Assembly (NCBI GenBank): GCA_902514745.1
Contig: CABXRX010000002.1
Span: forward strand, 1 to 64,000
Reading direction: 5' to 3'
Length of the DNA: 64,000 nucleotides
Origin: an uncultured Pelagibacteraceae bacterium
GTDB lineage: Bacteria > Pseudomonadota > Alphaproteobacteria > Pelagibacterales > Pelagibacteraceae
Positions within the stretch are counted from its first letter, which is position 1. Every line of letters begins with the position of its first letter. Positions 61,229 through 64,000 of the stretch are shown one piece after another. Position numbers and translations under genes: made by a program. Below the pieces are notes generated by a model, which made no database searches, had not been told where the DNA came from, and saw only the letters and a program-made list of their open reading frames with translations.

Positions 61229-62686
61229 GTGAATCAGCCAAAAGTTAAATATTCTCTATCAAATTGGGACCTTGTAACGGTTAATCCAAATTATAAAACT
61301 TGGGATTGGAAAGATTTATTTTGTTTTTGGGGAGTTAATATTCAATCAATTATTGGATTTTCTCTAATAGCGTCACTGTATATAATGTATAGCTTAAACA
61401 CATTTGTTGTGTTCTTTGGTACGATACTTGGATCTTTTTTTGTTTATTTATTTTCAAATATAATTGGGAAACCTTCACAAAAATTTGGTTTACCATTTGC
61501 TGTGTTATTGAGATCATCTCTTGGATTTAATGGTGCCAAGTTCTTTGGGCTTATTAGAAGCTTAGTAGGAATTTTTTTGTTTGGTATTCAAACTTATTTT
61601 TTATCTAAAATATTTGTTTATTTAATAAGAATTTCGCTTTTTACAATTGATGAGTCTATATTGCAGGAAGATATTTTCATTTTTTACTACTTTGGCCTTA
61701 ATATTATTGATTGTTCCGCAATAGTAATTGCTATTATTTTTCAAACATTACTGTTTAGCGTTGGTATGCAGTATAACAAAAAATTAATTAATTTTTCAGC
61801 TATAACTGTTTATGTTGGAATGATTTGTTTTTTCTTTGTTGTACTTTTAAGTGATGTAAAAGTTACGACCAATGCTTTTACAAATATTTTAAAACTAAAT
61901 AATTTTATTGATATAAATAATTTAGCTCCTTTATTGACCGTAGCTGGAACTATATTTGCCTATTTCTCAATTTTGATTATTAGTTTTGGAGATTTTTCAA
62001 GATATGTAAAAAATAATGATGACTTAAAAAAAGGTAACTTAAGTTTGATTTTAAATTTAATTATATTTTCTTTTTTCTCAGTTTTTATAGTTATTGGCTC
62101 AGATGTATTTTTAAACCTTAAGTTTTCAGATATGGATAGAATTTTTACAAATCCGACCGATATAATTGGAAAGTTTAATAATATACAGATAACAATAATT
62201 GTTTTATTGTTTATTATAGTTGCTTCAGCATCAACAAATATGGTCGCAAATTTTATTCCTTCCCAGTATTCATTAATTAATTTTATACCTTCTAAATTAA
62301 ATTTAAAAAGCGCAAGTTATTTCATTTCTTTTTTTGGTTTGCTTATTGCATTTTTTTGGCTCACTATTTTAAGTCAAATTGGAATTTTATCTTTTATTGA
62401 TACCTTTGGAGCTTTTTTTGGTCCTTTATTTGGGGTAATGGTGGCTGATTACTACTTAATTCAAAAGGAAAATTTGAGTAATAAAGATTTATATTCGATC
62501 AATAAAGATAGTTCTTACTATTATTCCGGTGGTTGGCACATCAAGGGAGTATATTCTTTATTCATAGGTTTTATTTTCTCAGCTTCTACAATTTGGAATA
62601 CTAATTTAATGTTTTTACAGTCATATGCTTGGATAATAGGTGCATTTGTTTCTTGGATAACTTATTATCTGCTCGCAAAAAAATAA
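61229..62686 (+). CDS. NCS1 family nucleobase/cation symporter
   Basis: A 485-aa protein with twelve hydrophobic segments, starting at GTG. The N-terminal SNWDLVTVNPNYKTWDWKDL is the usual NCS1 pre-helix region. GLPFAVLLRSSLGFNGAKFF near residue 83 and FGAFFGPLFGVMVADYYLIQ near 395 are characteristic. Substrates in the family include cytosine, uracil, hydantoins, allantoin and thiamine; none is indicated here. It is 26 nt after dctM and 5 nt before the SDR, so the SDR may act on the imported compound. Confidence 0.88.
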   Translation: MNQPKVKYSLSNWDLVTVNPNYKTWDWKDLFCFWGVNIQSIIGFSLIASLYIMYSLNTFVVFFGTILGSFFVYLFSNIIGKPSQKFGLPFAVLLRSSLGFNGAKFFGLIRSLVGIFLFGIQTYFLSKIFVYLIRISLFTIDESILQEDIFIFYYFGLNIIDCSAIVIAIIFQTLLFSVGMQYNKKLINFSAITVYVGMICFFFVVLLSDVKVTTNAFTNILKLNNFIDINNLAPLLTVAGTIFAYFSILIISFGDFSRYVKNNDDLKKGNLSLILNLIIFSFFSVFIVIGSDVFLNLKFSDMDRIFTNPTDIIGKFNNIQITIIVLLFIIVASASTNMVANFIPSQYSLINFIPSKLNLKSASYFISFFGLLIAFFWLTILSQIGILSFIDTFGAFFGPLFGVMVADYYLIQKENLSNKDLYSINKDSSYYYSGGWHIKGVYSLFIGFIFSASTIWNTNLMFLQSYAWIIGAFVSWITYYLLAKK

Positions 62687-62691
62687 TTTCA

Positions 62692-63439
62692 ATGAATACA
62701 TTTGATTTTAAAAATAGAACAGCCGTAATTACTGGTGGAGCGCAAGGATTTGGCCTAGATATTGCGAAGAGATTTTTAGATTCAGGGGCTAAAGTTTTTA
62801 TATGGGATATTGATGAAAAACTTCTTAAGTCTGTTGTTGATGAGCTAAAAAACCCTAATTTATTTTATAATGCAGTTGATGTTTCAATTTATAATGATGT
62901 TGAAAAAAATGTTAATGACATAACTAAAAAAACAAACGTTGATATTTTAATTAATAATGCCGGGATAACAGGTCCAACGTCCCCTTTGTGGGAATATGAT
63001 GTAGATATGTGGTATAAAATAGTACAGATCAATTTATTAGGTACTTTTAATTGTTGTCGAGCAATAGTTCCAAATATGATCAAAAACAACTATGGAAGAA
63101 TTGTTAATGTAGCTTCTGTTGCCGGAAAAGATGGAAATGCGAATGCAAGCGCCTATAGCTCTGGAAAAGCTGGAGCAATTGGGCTCACAAAATCTTTAGG
63201 TAAAGAATTGGCCCACAAAGATATTGCTGTAAATGCTATCACACCCGCAGGTGCTAAAACCAGAATATTAGATCAAATGAGCAAAGAACATGTTCAAAGG
63301 ATGCTTTCCAAAGTGCCAAGAGGAAGGTTTCTTGAAATACATGAGTTTACTTCACTAGTTTGCTGGCTTTCTTCTCAGGAGAACACTTTTTCTACAGCTG
63401 CTGTTTTTTGATATTAGCGGCGGAAGATCAACTTATTAG
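62692..63439 (+). pseudogene. Short-chain dehydrogenase with a C-terminal one-base frameshift
   Basis: A classical SDR: TAVITGGAQGFGLDIAKRFL, NNAGITGPTSPLW, VASVAGKDG and the active YSSGKAGAIGL. The track frame stops at TGA 63409-63411, giving ...STAAVF. Removing one T from the six-T run at 63404-63409 continues as FDISGGRSTY and stops at TAG 63437-63439, which is the standard SDR ending (compare DxSGGRATY). ATG 62692 is preferred over 62629, which lies inside the NCS1 gene. The enzyme core is intact, so the shortened 239-aa form might still fold; a sequencing error is equally possible. Confidence 0.85.
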
Positions 63440-63562
63440 TTAAAATTTTGAAATTACTTTTAGGTTTGTATTTTGATTTTTAATTGAATTTTTGCCCATA
63501 ACAGGAACTGAAATCATTAACGACCAATAGATAAGAAGAATAAACATAGCAATAATTTTCAT
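63440..63562 (-). CDS. 40-aa peptide with hydrophobic N-terminus
   Basis: Not in the ORF track. Reads MKIIAMFILLIYWSLMISVP, then VMGKNSIKNQNTNLKVISKF. The first 22 residues could be a signal peptide or membrane anchor, leaving a short polar tail. Its stop (63440-63442) abuts the restored SDR stop with no gap. The ribosome site is weak and no family is recognised, so this is a tentative gene. Confidence 0.35.
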   Translation of the reverse strand: MKIIAMFILLIYWSLMISVPVMGKNSIKNQNTNLKVISKF

Positions 63563-63571
63563 AGAGCTCAA

Positions 63572-63587
63572 ATATATATATATATAT
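63572..63587. repeat. (AT)8 dinucleotide run
   Basis: Sixteen bases of perfect alternating AT lie between the 40-aa peptide start and the DUF3047 gene. It may be a flexible promoter-region element or a slippage-prone microsatellite. Confidence 0.85.
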
Positions 63588-63659
63588 CAATTTTGTATTT
63601 AGAGTGTTTAAATTATGACAAAATATTGTAATTAAAAAAAAAATAATTATAAAATATTT

Positions 63660-64000
63660 ATGTTTAAAATTTTAATTTTCTATATCTTTATTTTCTTTAC
63701 CCTCAATTCTGCTTATGCCGATAAAGTTTTAATTTTTGAATTTACGGAGAAAGAACTTTCAGAATTAGAAGTGAGAAAAGTAAGAGGGGCTCAAAATAAA
63801 ACAGTTTACTCTGTTAATTCAAATAAATATGGAAATTATTTAAAAGCAATCGCTGATAATGCTGCCTCTGGTCTAGGAAAAGAGGTTAAAATTGATTTAA
63901 ACAAAACTCCTTTCATTAATATTACCTGGAAAATTGAGATGGATCTTAAAGGTATTAAAGAAAACACGAAAAAAGGACACGATTATGCAGCTCGAGTTTT
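63660..64000 (+). CDS. DUF3047 family protein, exported (5' part only)
   Basis: Open to the window edge, hence absent from the ORF track. A signal peptide (MFKILIFYIFIFFTLNSAYA) is followed by a beta-rich region. The segment PFINITWKIEMDLKGI, then KKGHDYAARV, matches DUF3047 as I know it (fIniTWkv...dDyAARVyV). Function unknown. About 113 codons are visible of an expected 220-250. It is preceded by about 100 bp of very AT-rich DNA. Confidence 0.8.
   Translation, partial: MFKILIFYIFIFFTLNSAYADKVLIFEFTEKELSELEVRKVRGAQNKTVYSVNSNKYGNYLKAIADNAASGLGKEVKIDLNKTPFINITWKIEMDLKGIKENTKKGHDYAARV

Noticed and set aside
1-64000. tRNA, rRNA, CRISPR array, prophage or transposon
   Set aside because: Scanning by eye found no T-loop-like tRNA ends between genes, no regularly spaced repeats and no transposase, integrase or phage structural motifs.

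Overview
The window looks like a piece of a SAR11-clade alphaproteobacterium (Candidatus Pelagibacter or a close relative). The DNA is very AT-rich, genes are packed with 1-10 nt gaps or overlaps, and Lys/Asn/Ile codons dominate. The gene content fits that group: a dimethylglycine/sarcosine dehydrogenase-ETF unit, an AprMBA sulfite-oxidising complex, organosulfonate desulfonation genes, a TRAP transporter, AmtB, an FbpABC iron transporter and few regulators. Species assignment is inference from content; I ran no search. I saw no rRNA, tRNA, CRISPR array, insertion sequence or phage gene. No stretch over 300 bases lacks a gene.

Layout. 1-5.8 kb: a four-gene unit running from methylated-amine oxidation through ETF to the quinone pool. 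5.8-9.2 kb: hisI, DUF2237, folE, an AcuI-like reductase and a LysR regulator. 9.3-14 kb: an iron(III) ABC system whose first gene has a strong tandem Fur-type operator, with a small Cys-rich protein and a peroxiredoxin between fbpA and fbpBC. 14-18 kb: azlCD, a persulfide dioxygenase-like enzyme, a cupredoxin with a DUF4396 membrane protein, a methyltransferase and an unknown. 18-26 kb: the ybbAP/tesA divergent locus, TPR, SRAP, amine oxidase, YtoQ and RseP. 26-32 kb: HU, AmtB, Bcp, two surface-polysaccharide-type genes, rhodanese, HCCA isomerase-like, ABA4-like and RecX. 32-41 kb: a sugar dehydrogenase-like propeller, cysQ with two tiny flanking genes, mnmA, a 27-residue basic peptide, metC-like, MFS, pabB/pabA/pabC-like and HIT.

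41.4-61.2 kb is the most distinctive part. AprM-AprB-AprA is followed by an unknown 116-aa protein, a 44-aa membrane peptide and a TauE/SafE exporter. Converging on it are suyA-suyB-yeiH (sulfolactate sulfo-lyase plus exporter), and diverging from those are xsc (sulfoacetaldehyde acetyltransferase) and an FAD amine oxidase. Next comes a six-gene minus-strand set (GMC dehydrogenase, TerC, SDR, M23, a metal-less M24 hydrolase, DMT transporter), divergent from a complete TRAP transporter. Read together, sulfonates would be imported, turned into sulfolactate or sulfoacetaldehyde and cleaved to sulfite. The sulfite would be exported or oxidised to APS with electrons to quinone. The cleavage and sulfite-handling enzymes are well supported; TRAP/GMC as the isethionate entry arm is a hypothesis.

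61.2-64 kb: an NCS1 permease, an SDR with a one-base frameshift at its C-terminus, a 40-aa peptide and the start of a DUF3047 protein cut by the window edge. Seven features are absent from the ORF track: five tiny genes (50, 55, 27, 44 and 40 aa), the truncated DUF3047 gene and the frameshifted SDR tail. Several track starts are corrected below.
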